From assembly GCA_964403505.1 (NCBI GenBank), contig CAYOFP010000021.1:1-29949 (forward strand): a DNA stretch of 29,949 nt, in the 5' to 3' direction. The position numbers and the translations under genes were made by a program. Under the pieces are notes generated by a model. That model was not told the DNA's origin, did no database searches, and saw only the letters and a list, made by a program, of their open reading frames with translations. Of this stretch, positions 17,001 through 24,213 are shown one piece after another (position 1 is the first letter of the stretch; each line of letters starts with the position of its first letter). Origin of the DNA: CAKSEI01 sp964403505 (GTDB lineage: Bacteria > Bacillota > Clostridia > Oscillospirales > CAG-272).

Positions 17001-17220
17001 TAACAAACTTCTGCGGTTCCTGCAAGGTGTTCAGCTTCATCCATGCCGTGACAAAGGCATCCTGCGCCGCATCTTCCGCCATGAATTGATTCTGTGTGAC
17101 CGATGCCGCCGCCGAAACTACTGCCCTCTGATGCCGCACGACCAAAGTCTCGTATGCACTTTGATCGCCTGCGAGCGTCAGCATGACAAGTGTTTCATCG
17201 TTTTGATTCTGATGTCTCAT
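14047..17220 (-). CDS. ECF-type sigma factor with giant C-terminal extension
   Basis: 1057 residues. Region 2 spans about 22-90 (MAEDAAQDAFVTAWMKL, FVTWVCRIAKNCALN) and region 4 about 123-180 (LPKKVKQIIQLHYFDGLSIA, GTVKWQLHDGRKRIRKEL), a complete ECF sigma factor of ordinary size. The remaining 875 residues are unusual: a helical stretch (180-370), then two similar beta-type modules, TPCGTFEGC..YYKSGVGIVK (454-491) and TKAGTFNNC..YYFAEGIGIVR (734-775), each followed by a GEG(L/Y)(L/M)P motif, and a helical end. No signal peptide or membrane segment, so the tail should be cytoplasmic. AGGAGG precedes the ATG by 7 nt. No anti-sigma gene is adjacent, suggesting that the tail regulates the sigma part (inference). 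Confidence 0.88.
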   Translation of the reverse strand: MRHQNQNDETLVMLTLAGDQSAYETLVVRHQRAVVSAAASVTQNQFMAEDAAQDAFVTAWMKLNTLQEPQKFVTWVCRIAKNCALNTVMRFRSFLPLDTVENLNISDEQNRNPAELYVFSEEKAELQQSIDNLPKKVKQIIQLHYFDGLSIAEIADKMRISAGTVKWQLHDGRKRIRKELCAMNEKYSDTLVQRVMKKVEELKLWQIKNSKNGFESVYKDVLKEVEELPESGDKYHALADVLMCGWWWLPGEKNDALFARIKEAAQKGQNDEVMEFIVSREDSEVYGGAKIDFIRDKQIPMLEKAGFVRALAREWFWLGYQYFRNDQPEKGLEAYDKVREILKPSDPYYALVPYAREMEQKLSSNYKEKNAKHYLIGASAEEFRYIDGALCYWKKEEIGEGYMNSIDREIGYVFRNSFRCDGHFTCEKLTVGQTHTGSDGTELTFASDSETVETPCGTFEGCEKWIIRHTDDYYGSSTYKSYYKSGVGIVKHEHTLDGLTDVKVLRAYHIAGGEGLLPMAVGNTWEYAGEYPDDVLRTHLKFQVSYADEKTVILSSGGETERLKYDENSWLDMIEQVRNEYWKEENGRQKICDVSKAVERAEALAETPMEKAHTKAAGSVIRRIMETDTTFNPDYTATGHWNFFAKDTVQNKNGLIMSFQNFRWSFEWKCIGATGNADEPLIYNDIYGILRDAANCIWSDYWRVGASPTVEYTRWGVTPIKTQIKCEDGGSITTKAGTFNNCLALSLDIEGLDGGLAYRGGKKTYYFAEGIGIVRTVNEYCQGAKKAVYELTSYNGTGEGYMPLADGMVRRYDALDLTDGYIGAAEYTYVQDEDGQFVIFADKTGIREIPAPITQYAAIQGEVIEERLWNEGKHNESRLRHDVNNFNLLTHFLGRPSRYWAAEQKAVAWNKYRMQVLEGLGENGTVPAAWLGYYSSTCFRTACALFGCGRKEEGYEYLERAFELFPKWDSIADGEELDLGDPLIFGGIKVIKGKGLIKLPDGTKEPISYDDLFNDHISLMHYGMTAPQGWEWFNSVRGEERFKQYIERAKKLMDKNK

Positions 17221-17276
17221 ATGTATCCTCCTTTCGCTCTTATGAAAATTTTCATTTTTTAAGCGCTTGTCTTATA

Positions 17277-17300
17277 GACACAAATCAGATAAAAAAGGTT
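17277..17300 (-). promoter_or_regulatory. Candidate ECF-type autoregulated promoter
   Basis: On the minus strand AAC (17300-17298) followed by C and a T-run, then after 17 nt TGTC (17280-17277). This resembles the AAC...CGTC layout of ECF sigma promoters and is about 57 nt upstream of the start codon. A sigma-A reading (TTGTAT, 17 bp, TTATCT) overlaps it, so the assignment is tentative. Confidence 0.35.
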
Positions 17301-17361
17301 GGGGAAAAAATACAATTTTTTTAGAAAATTCTTATAATCAATAAAAACGATTAATAAAAAA

Positions 17362-17387
17362 GCCGCTTCTCAAAATGAGAAATCGGC
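17362..17387 (-). terminator. Terminator after the VanZ gene
   Basis: Stem GCCG-TTCTC / GAGAA-CGGC with small internal irregularities. On the minus strand it is followed by TTTTTTATT, a good terminator tail, starting directly after the VanZ stop. Confidence 0.75.
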
Positions 17388-17389
17388 GT

Positions 17390-17839
17390 TTATATTTCTT
17401 GCTTTTTGCAAGACCGTTTGTATACCGCAAAGCATATCAGCATGGCCACAGCGATACCAAACAGTGCCCCGAGAGAGTCGAGCGCAACATCGAAAAGTCT
17501 GCACGCCCTTCCCGGCACAAAATACTGATGAATTTCATCCGTTGCGGCATAAAACATGCATATGATTTCAGCAAGGCAGAATGATGTAATATTCGGCTTT
17601 TTCGACACCAGCGCACCGCAAACAAATGCACCAAGCAATGCATACACGCTGAAATGAGCGCATTTCCTGACGAAATTACTCAGCGCAGCCGAAATACCGT
17701 CCGAGAGAAAACGCGATAAAAACATATATATAAATCCGTTGCTCTGTGCCTGCGAGGTTGAGCCGTCCCTTGAGGAAAACCAGAATATAACCACCATCAC
17801 ACAAAGTGCAAGCAAAGCAAATATCTTTTGTCTTTTCAT
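17390..17839 (-). CDS. VanZ-family membrane protein
   Basis: 149 residues from ATG 17839 (AAAGGAT upstream; an in-frame start at 17869 lies inside the preceding hairpin and is unlikely). Features: an N-terminal membrane helix followed by FWFSSRDGSTSQAQS, the conserved RKCAHFSVYALLG, and YAATDEIHQYFVPGR with LFDVALDSLGALFG, all hallmark VanZ segments; four membrane helices in total. VanZ proteins are linked to teicoplanin resistance in enterococci, but most homologues are of unknown envelope-related function, so no resistance phenotype should be inferred. It lies downstream of the capsule operon, separated from cpsB by a hairpin. Confidence 0.88.
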   Translation of the reverse strand: MKRQKIFALLALCVMVVIFWFSSRDGSTSQAQSNGFIYMFLSRFLSDGISAALSNFVRKCAHFSVYALLGAFVCGALVSKKPNITSFCLAEIICMFYAATDEIHQYFVPGRACRLFDVALDSLGALFGIAVAMLICFAVYKRSCKKQEI

Positions 17840-17854
17840 ACATATCCTTTCAAA

Positions 17855-17883
17855 AAAATATTCCTGCAATGCAGGAATATTTT
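17855..17883 (-). terminator. Terminator after the cpsB gene
   Basis: Near-perfect palindrome built on ATTCCTGCA-A-TGCAGGAAT with AT-rich extension. On the minus strand it runs into a T tract just before the VanZ ribosome binding site. It overlaps the cpsB stop codon. Confidence 0.75.
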
Positions 17884-18586
17884 ATAACGTCAGTTTTGCC
17901 TTTTCGGCTTCACAAAGGATCCTGTGCGACCTGCGCTCTATCTGATCCATACCGTCACCGATGAGCTTTACCGCCTTTTTATACATATCATACACATCGC
18001 TCGAACGGTGAGCGTCACTTCCGAGCGCATATACATACCCCTCGTCAAAATACCGCAATGTGCGCCTCCTGCGCAAAAACGGCACGACGCTCGAGACATT
18101 GATCTGCGCCATGAGCGGAAAATAATCAAAGAGCTTTTCTACCTGCGACGGCTCGTATCTGTCGATGTGCGCAATAATCGGACGCAGTTTCAGCCGGTCA
18201 CATATCTCAGAGACCTCGTTAAAGACCCATTCACGCCATACTTTATCAAGCGGCATTTCAAGCAAAATTATATTTGATCCGCCGATGCACAACCGCTCAA
18301 GTCCGTCCTGCTTCGACAAGCCGAAACGGAGATTTACCTCAGAGCCGAGATAAATATCCACCATATCTGCTCGTTCGCCCAAAGCTGCCGCCAACTTAGA
18401 AAATGCAGTTTCCCGTATCTCGAGAAGACTCTGTATACTCTTTCCCGAGCTTAAATAAAAGTGAGGGGTAGCGACGATCTTATCGATTCCGACAGAAATC
18501 GCCGCATCAATCAGCGAAAGCGACATCTCGACCGATTCGCTGCCGTGGTCTGCTCCCGGTAGTATATGCGAGTGCATATCAATCAT
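17882..18586 (-). CDS. cpsB: CpsB/CapC-type tyrosine-protein phosphatase (PHP fold)
   Basis: 234-residue manganese-type phosphatase of the PHP superfamily that removes phosphate from the CpsD tyrosine cluster. It starts MIDMHSHILPGADHG, the metal-binding motif of the family (usually D-x-H-x-H...GxDDG; here the second Asp is His, residue 14). IVATPHFYL, LGSEVN, IIAHIDRYEP and ALGSDAHRS give the other expected His/Asp ligands. The start at 18586 has AGGAG 8 nt upstream; a GTG at 18595 is also open. It is the last gene of the capsule operon, 20 nt after cpsD, and completes the kinase/modulator/phosphatase set. Confidence 0.9.
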   Translation of the reverse strand: MIDMHSHILPGADHGSESVEMSLSLIDAAISVGIDKIVATPHFYLSSGKSIQSLLEIRETAFSKLAAALGERADMVDIYLGSEVNLRFGLSKQDGLERLCIGGSNIILLEMPLDKVWREWVFNEVSEICDRLKLRPIIAHIDRYEPSQVEKLFDYFPLMAQINVSSVVPFLRRRRTLRYFDEGYVYALGSDAHRSSDVYDMYKKAVKLIGDGMDQIERRSHRILCEAEKAKLTL

Positions 18587-18606
18587 ATGAAGCACTCCTT
18601 TTCGGT

Positions 18607-19383
18607 TTATTTTTTATCCTGTGTGGAATTATCATTATTCGACGTGCCATAGCCGCTGCTGTAACCGTAGCCGCCGTAGCCATAACCATATCCACCGTAG
18701 CCGTAACCGCCGCGGTAAGATGAAGAAGAGGTATCCTTATCGGAGTCCGTAAATACATATCCAATAACGCCCGTTCCTGCCTGCTCCAGCGCATTTTTAG
18801 CCGCTTTTACGCCCTCTTTTCTCGACTGACCCTTTCTTACGATAAGAACTGCGCCGCCTGCTCTGCGTGCGATAATAGCAGCATCGGTCACAACAGCGAC
18901 AGGAGGCGTGTCGATAAAGACATAGTCGAATGCCTCGGAAACCGCATCGAGCATTTTCTCCATATTTGTTGAAACGATAAGCTCTGCCGGGTTAGGCGGT
19001 ATTTTTCCGACTGCCATGACATACAGATTATCATACTTTGTCTTCTGAATGGTGTCATCACCGACATTTCCGCAAAGAACATCGGACAAGCCGGGATTCA
19101 TATTACACTCAAAAATACGGTGCATTTTCGGCTTTCTCATATCGGCATCGATAACAAGTACCTTAGCGCCTGCCATTGCAAAGGATATTGCAACATTGGC
19201 ACAGGTGCTCGTCTTACCCTCTGCCATATATGCACTTGTGAATACGATCATATTTGTCTTGCGTGCGCCGACAACAAACAAAAGATTTGTACGAAGGACA
19301 TTATACGCTTCCTTTAATTCAAAAGGACTCGACTCGTCAATGGCATAATATTCACGTCTTTTGATCTTTTCCTGCTTTGCCAT
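18607..19383 (-). CDS. cpsD: CpsD/CapB-type bacterial tyrosine kinase
   Basis: 258-residue BY-kinase. Walker A SAYMAEGKTST (50-60; Gly-Lys present, first part atypical), Walker A' VLVIDADMRKP (75-85) and Walker B YVFIDTPP (154-161). The C-terminal tail (223-246) is Gly-Tyr rich with nine tyrosines, the expected autophosphorylation cluster, and the protein ends DKK. In the family the kinase is activated by the cytoplasmic end of CpsC and regulates polysaccharide chain length and export. The start codon overlaps the cpsC stop (TAATG), so the two are made in fixed proportion. The tail is repetitive at DNA level (repeats of about 6 and 9 bp coding GY/GGY). Confidence 0.93.
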   Translation of the reverse strand: MAKQEKIKRREYYAIDESSPFELKEAYNVLRTNLLFVVGARKTNMIVFTSAYMAEGKTSTCANVAISFAMAGAKVLVIDADMRKPKMHRIFECNMNPGLSDVLCGNVGDDTIQKTKYDNLYVMAVGKIPPNPAELIVSTNMEKMLDAVSEAFDYVFIDTPPVAVVTDAAIIARRAGGAVLIVRKGQSRKEGVKAAKNALEQAGTGVIGYVFTDSDKDTSSSSYRGGYGYGGYGYGYGGYGYSSGYGTSNNDNSTQDKK

Positions 19384-20195
19384 TATTTTTTATCCTCCGT
19401 CTGTTTTTTTGCGGGCGATGTATCACGGGAACCGCTGTAACTGTAATTTCCATAGCCATAGCTACCATAGCCATATCCACCGTATCCGCCATATCCGCCG
19501 TAATATCCTCCGCGCGACTTACCGTTAAAGGACGGTATCATACCGAGAATGGGGACATTCGGATCGATCGATGTCATATCGTCATCATCCTTGATTCTTG
19601 TGTCAAGCAGCGTTATGACAGAAATAACACCTGCCGCAATCACCGCCAAAAGCATTCCGACAACGACCGCATTTCTCGTTTTATTACGTGAGTTTGCAGC
19701 GGTAGGTATCTCCGCCTTATCAATTACGGATATATATCCGCCGTTTACGATCTGCGTCATATGTGCAGGACCGTAATCCGCAAGCGCATTTGCGATGATC
19801 GCCGCATTCTCTGCCGATTCACATGTAACAGATACGCTGAACACCTCGGTATCATTGATCGACGATGCATATATCATCGACTTAAGCTGGAGCACAGTAT
19901 AATTGAGCCCTGTTACCTCCTTGACCTCATTGATGACCTTATTACTCGTGAGAAGTACGAGGAATGTATCCACCAACTTCTGAGAGACGCTGATATCATT
20001 ACCGTTTATCTCACCGGAGTCTGTATCATCCTGATTTCGTACATACATCGTGGTCGTCGCCGTATACGTCTCTCTGACATAACGGTCGGTATAAAAATAC
20101 CCAACGCTTGCGCCCAATATAAGTGCAAGAATTATAATCCAAAGTCTTTTCAAAAGTGAATTGGCAATTTTTAAAAGGTTAATCTCGTTCGTCAT
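19383..20195 (-). CDS. cpsC: CpsC/CapA-type chain-length regulator (Wzz) with Gly-Tyr tail
   Basis: 270-residue membrane protein: helix 1 at about 18-36, an extracytoplasmic Wzz-like domain (40-165) and helix 2 (175-197), followed by a cytoplasmic tail. Such proteins set polysaccharide length and activate the CpsD kinase through this tail. Unusual here: residues 229-254 form a Gly-Tyr-rich segment with ten tyrosines, like the one on CpsD, so the modulator itself may be a phosphorylation target. It ends KKQTEDKK, echoing the kinase end. It starts 12 nt downstream of the capD stop; AAGGAT precedes the ATG. It overlaps cpsD by one base. Confidence 0.92.
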   Translation of the reverse strand: MTNEINLLKIANSLLKRLWIIILALILGASVGYFYTDRYVRETYTATTTMYVRNQDDTDSGEINGNDISVSQKLVDTFLVLLTSNKVINEVKEVTGLNYTVLQLKSMIYASSINDTEVFSVSVTCESAENAAIIANALADYGPAHMTQIVNGGYISVIDKAEIPTAANSRNKTRNAVVVGMLLAVIAAGVISVITLLDTRIKDDDDMTSIDPNVPILGMIPSFNGKSRGGYYGGYGGYGGYGYGSYGYGNYSYSGSRDTSPAKKQTEDKK

Positions 20196-20207
20196 TTTTA
20201 TCCTTTT

Positions 20208-22109
20208 TTATCCTTTGCTTAATTGTATTCCGGCGTGCAACTTATCCTTATCGTTTCCGTTGTCGTCTATATTTTCGTTTATCAGCTCGAATACCGCATT
20301 CTTTACGGTATCCGCATCGTCGCCTTTGCTTATCATATCGGAAAGAATATTGATGTACTCATCGAGCTTATCGGGACAGCTCTCGTCCTGATTTACCATA
20401 AAGATTCTCGAATGATCGGTGCTGCTGACGCTCTCACTGTCAAAGGACAGCTCCTCATACAGCTTTTCGCCGGGGCGCAGACCCACGATCTCTATCAATA
20501 TATCTTTATTCGGTATTTTTCCCGAAAGCCTTATCATATTCTCGGCAAGATCATATATCCTTATCGGCTTTTCCATATTCAGCACGAATATCTCTCCGCC
20601 CTTCGCACGCTTACCGGCGCACAAAACAAGCGATACGGCCTCGGGTATCGTCATGAAAAAGCGTGTTATATCCTTGTGAGTAACGGTGACAGGACCTCCT
20701 GCGGCGATCTGCCGCTTAAATGTCGGAATGACGCTGCCGTTTGACCCGAGCACATTTCCGAATCTCACAGCACACATGCTGCATCCGCCGACGCCGTCAT
20801 AAGTACGAACCATAAGCTCGCACACACGCTTTGTCGCCCCCATTATATTCTTCGGGTGCACCGCCTTATCCGTTGATATCATGACAAAACGGGATACGCC
20901 GTGCTCTGTACACGATTTTATCAGATTACGGGTGCCGAAAACATTATTTTTAACTGCCTCGACGGGGTTTATCTCCATCATGGGCACATGCTTATGAGCC
21001 GCGGCATGTATCACGATATCTATCTTTTTCTCTGAAAGGATATCGTCTATCCTTTTCTTATCCCGGATAGAACCGAGAACCGTCTTATATTTCCCGGCAT
21101 ATTCGCCTCGAAGCTCGGCATCGATGTCAAAAAGCCCGTTTTCATAAAAATCAAAGATATAAAGCTCACTGCACCCAAACTTCAAGACCTGCCTGCACAG
21201 CTCAGAGCCGATCGACCCGGCCCCTCCCGTGACCATGACCGTCTTGCCGTTGATATACTCCTTAATATCGTCCATATCCGGCTTTACCGGAGGACGGAAG
21301 AGCAGGTCCTCTATCTGGAAGTCGCGCAAACGAGGTTTAGAATTCTCATCGTATTCCTCTATGCCCTGATACACCTTGACAGGAAGACCGGTGGTCGTGC
21401 ACTTTTTTATTATCTCATTTATCGCATTTTGCGAGAGCGAATGAAGTGATATGATGATCTCCCCTGCTCCTCTCGCATGAGCGACGGACGATACCTCGTC
21501 AAGAGAACCGTATACCCTTACTCCGCAAATAGACATACCTATCTTGGATTTATCGTTATCTATAAATCCGACAGGCAAGCCATACTCGGACGGATTTTCC
21601 TTCATGCGGCGTGCTATGGACACACCGGTATTACCGGCGCCTACGATAAGAGCACTGGTGTATTTATTACGTCCGAACAGCTGTATCGATCCCCAGCGCA
21701 CAGCTCGCGGAACACACCGTGTAGCTATGAAAAGCAAAAACATAAATGCACACGTCGAAACGATCACCGATTTCGTAAACGGAACATGCAAGATCACATT
21801 CAGTGCTCTGTGCGTTTTGCCGAGCTGCTGCAAGATCATCATGATCACCATGATCGACCCTGACGCCAGAGTAATATGCACCACCTCGTCAAAGCCGACG
21901 AATTCCCATGCACTGTAATAGTTTGAATATAAGAAATTCATAACAAGGGTCACAAAGAACAGTAACATGAAAAAGTATGCGAGCGTATGAGCGTTATAAC
22001 GCTCGGTGACATGCATATTTGCGGCAAGAGCCCACGCGAGCAATGTCGATAACATGCATGAAAAAAAATCGCTCAATATGTATATCAATGGATACACTAT
22101 TTTTTTCAC
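20208..22109 (-). CDS. capD: CapD/PglF-type UDP-sugar 4,6-dehydratase, membrane-bound
   Basis: 633 residues. Four N-terminal membrane helices (about 5-140), a first Rossmann domain (VGAGNTGVSIA, 156-166) and a second one that is the catalytic SDR domain (VTGGAGSIGSELCRQ, 293-307), with ISTDKAVHPKNIMGATKR (411-428), where the usual Tyr of the catalytic triad is replaced by Met as in this family. It makes a 4-keto-6-deoxy UDP-sugar intermediate for capsule or glycan synthesis. The start is GTG 22109 with AGGTG 5 nt upstream, in agreement with the promoter at 22141-22169. First gene of the capD-cpsC-cpsD-cpsB operon. Exact sugar substrate not determinable. Confidence 0.92.
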   Translation of the reverse strand: MKKIVYPLIYILSDFFSCMLSTLLAWALAANMHVTERYNAHTLAYFFMLLFFVTLVMNFLYSNYYSAWEFVGFDEVVHITLASGSIMVIMMILQQLGKTHRALNVILHVPFTKSVIVSTCAFMFLLFIATRCVPRAVRWGSIQLFGRNKYTSALIVGAGNTGVSIARRMKENPSEYGLPVGFIDNDKSKIGMSICGVRVYGSLDEVSSVAHARGAGEIIISLHSLSQNAINEIIKKCTTTGLPVKVYQGIEEYDENSKPRLRDFQIEDLLFRPPVKPDMDDIKEYINGKTVMVTGGAGSIGSELCRQVLKFGCSELYIFDFYENGLFDIDAELRGEYAGKYKTVLGSIRDKKRIDDILSEKKIDIVIHAAAHKHVPMMEINPVEAVKNNVFGTRNLIKSCTEHGVSRFVMISTDKAVHPKNIMGATKRVCELMVRTYDGVGGCSMCAVRFGNVLGSNGSVIPTFKRQIAAGGPVTVTHKDITRFFMTIPEAVSLVLCAGKRAKGGEIFVLNMEKPIRIYDLAENMIRLSGKIPNKDILIEIVGLRPGEKLYEELSFDSESVSSTDHSRIFMVNQDESCPDKLDEYINILSDMISKGDDADTVKNAVFELINENIDDNGNDKDKLHAGIQLSKG

Positions 22110-22140
22110 AGCACACCTACTTTAATATAACATTAGATTT

Positions 22141-22169
22141 ATTATAACATGTTTTTTTATTTTTGTAAA
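22141..22169 (-). promoter_or_regulatory. Promoter of the capsule operon
   Basis: Minus strand TTTACA (22169-22164), 17-bp spacer, TATAAT (22146-22141). Start near 22134 leaves a leader of about 25 nt before the capD GTG. No terminator hairpin was found between here and the upstream Fe-S gene, so readthrough from it is possible. Confidence 0.75.
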
Positions 22170-22202
22170 TGAAATATAACACAAAAAAGAAAGTTTATTT
22201 AA

Positions 22203-23330
22203 TTATTTCACAAACAATTTCAAGATTTTTTTGTTTAATTTGACACTTTTGCTGTATTTTTGTACAAAACTCAGACTCTCCTCAAAGGAATCTGTCTCAA
22301 GTTTTTTGAAAAACTTCTTATTTAACTCCCGGCTTCCCTGTCTCTTTTTCCCCTGACGCTTTTTTGTATATGTCTCATATTCCTTGCCGTCAAGTTCTTT
22401 TAAAGTTATCAGTCCCGCAGCCTTCTCTATAGCGAGCACACCCTTATCGCTGTTGATACCGATCAAGCACATGGGCTGGCGCATACGGGAAACCGACTGG
22501 TCCGTAACAAAAGGATCGTAACGCATAAGGGAGATATCCGCATACTCCTTTTTGGCAAAAGCACAGGACATACACGAGCTTCTGACGCCTATGCCGCTCT
22601 CAACGGCCGTATGGATCGGAGTCTCGCGTCTTACCATATGCTTTATATTATCCTCGTCATACTCAAGTATCAGCGTACAGGCATTCTCGGAATCAAGACG
22701 GTTACCGAGACGCACACGCTCGGGAACTCCCACCGACTCGATATATTTTCTCCATACTGCGCCTCCGACGACCCCTCTGCATCCCACGGAAACAGTCACT
22801 AAATTCTCAAAAGGAGCGCCAAGAAATTTATTTAACGCCGCAATGCGGCAAGGTGTGCCGAAAAAGAGGACCTGTCCGCCTGACAGAAGTATCTCCTTCG
22901 CACGTGAATAGCTGTGTCCTGCATCCCCCTCAACATATTTACGGCCGGACAGCTCGGCGATCCCCGATATTTCCGTCGCAACATCGTACACACACGAAAA
23001 CACCCCGTCGTAGCGCACGCCGAAAACAGCTCCTCCCTCTGCTGCCGTGCAGAGTGAAAGAGCCGCAGCCACGCCGCCCGCCGAACAGAGAGAGCGCACC
23101 TCGTCATCGTTTATATATCCTATGGCGTGACATTTCGACCTCGTACCTACGGCGCCCGAGAGATAGGGACACACCTTGATACATCTGCCGCAGGAAACGC
23201 ACTTTTTTTCATCCGTATACGGATACAGCTCTCCGTTTTCATCCCTTGACATGGTAATCGCACCTGCGGTGCATATATTCATACACGCACCGCAGCCGCT
23301 GCACTTCGTCTTATCTTTTATCTTATACAT
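22203..23330 (-). CDS. Fe-S protein, coenzyme F420 hydrogenase beta-subunit-like
   Basis: 375 residues. The N-terminus has two 4Fe-4S ferredoxin motifs, CSGCGACMNIC and CVSCGRCIKVC, followed by the FrhB N-terminal (CSAGGVAAAL) and C-terminal domains (LFFGTPCRIAALNKFLG, GVRSSCMSCAFAKKEYADIS). In Bacillota such proteins commonly occur in polysaccharide gene clusters, often near pyruvyl transferases, and are thought to be reductases rather than F420 enzymes; electron donor and substrate are unknown. GAGTGAGG lies upstream of the ATG and overlaps the end of the FeoB-like gene, so the two are probably co-transcribed. Direct link to the capsule operon downstream is suggested only by position. Confidence 0.87.
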   Translation of the reverse strand: MYKIKDKTKCSGCGACMNICTAGAITMSRDENGELYPYTDEKKCVSCGRCIKVCPYLSGAVGTRSKCHAIGYINDDEVRSLCSAGGVAAALSLCTAAEGGAVFGVRYDGVFSCVYDVATEISGIAELSGRKYVEGDAGHSYSRAKEILLSGGQVLFFGTPCRIAALNKFLGAPFENLVTVSVGCRGVVGGAVWRKYIESVGVPERVRLGNRLDSENACTLILEYDEDNIKHMVRRETPIHTAVESGIGVRSSCMSCAFAKKEYADISLMRYDPFVTDQSVSRMRQPMCLIGINSDKGVLAIEKAAGLITLKELDGKEYETYTKKRQGKKRQGSRELNKKFFKKLETDSFEESLSFVQKYSKSVKLNKKILKLFVK

Positions 23331-23340
23331 TTTACCTCAC

Positions 23341-24213
23341 TCAAATATGATATATAATAGAGCACAAAACAAATCCGATCACTACGGGTATGGCAAATGC
23401 GAGCAACATATAGCGCACCTTACCCGTTTCCTTTTTTACTGTCAGCAGGGTCGTCGCACACGGACTGTGAAATATGATAAAGACGATCATACATATCGCA
23501 GTACGCAGACCCCATCCGTTTGACACCAGCACATCACGAAATGCCGATACCGTGGAATAAGCCGTCACCTGAGAGCCGCCCATATAGCACATCACGGATA
23601 TCGGCAGGACGATCTCATTCGCCGGGAGACCGAGCATAAATCCCGTGAGTATCTCCCCGTCAAGTCCCATAAACCTACCAATCGGCTCGAGCGCCGACAC
23701 GAGATACGATATCAGCGGCAAAGCGCCCAAGCGGATATTCGCAAGAAACCATATAGCAAATCCGGCAGGCGCTGCAACAGACAGCGCACGCCCGAGCACG
23801 AATACCGTGCGGTCAAACACCGAACGGATGATGAGCGAGCGTATCTTCGGCCTGCGATAGGGCGGAAGCTCAAGCGTAAAGGCGCTCGGCGTCCCTCTCA
23901 AAACGGTTTTTGTCAAAAGAAATGTAACGGCAAATGTGGCAAATATCCCCATGAGCACCGCACCGATCAGAACGGCACAGCCGATAATGCCGAATCCGCC
24001 GCCGTAAGCAAACATGGATATGACTGCGATCAGCGCAGGAAAGCGTCCGTTACAAGGAATAAACGAATTCGTGAGTATCGCTGCAAGCCGCTCTCTCTTT
24101 GAATCGATGATACGGCATCCCGTCACTCCGACGGCATTGCACCCGAGACCCATACACATGATAACACCAAAACCGTGTGCAATCATTATACTATAATATG
24201 CCGTCAATGGCAA
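23341..24213 (-). pseudogene. FeoB-like transporter lacking GTPase half (5'-truncated)
   Basis: 290 codons at most, matching the C-terminal membrane part of ferrous iron transporter FeoB: GLGCNAVGVTGCRIIDSKRE (Cys-containing Gate motif), TNSFIPCNGRFPALI, then seven or so helices, and a second Gate half from about residue 140. The N-terminal G domain and first membrane helices, which together make up about the first half of FeoB, are missing. The open frame starts at TTG 24213, overlapping the recombinase stop; ATG 24186 is the next candidate and neither has a ribosome binding site. The frame upstream is closed by a stop, so this is a truncated gene rather than a split one. A stand-alone Gate-domain protein cannot be excluded. 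Confidence 0.6.
24185..24213 (-). promoter_or_regulatory. Promoter-like element at the recombinase/FeoB junction
   Basis: Minus strand TTGCCA (24213-24208), 17-bp spacer, TATAAT (24190-24185), overlapping the last codons of the recombinase. Transcription would start near 24178, so only a start inside the FeoB frame would be translated from it. Confidence 0.35.

Noticed and set aside
18640..18725. Short tandem repeats that could suggest a CRISPR-like or VNTR array
   Set aside because: The repeats are 6-9 bp units that keep frame and code the Gly-Tyr tail of CpsD; there are no spacers.
20223..20744. A 173-codon plus-strand frame opposite capD
   Set aside because: Shadow of the dehydratase gene, which has both Rossmann motifs on the minus strand.
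22110..22202. A separate gene or RNA between the Fe-S gene and capD
   Set aside because: The stretch is AT-rich, contains the capD promoter and no convincing frame or hairpin.
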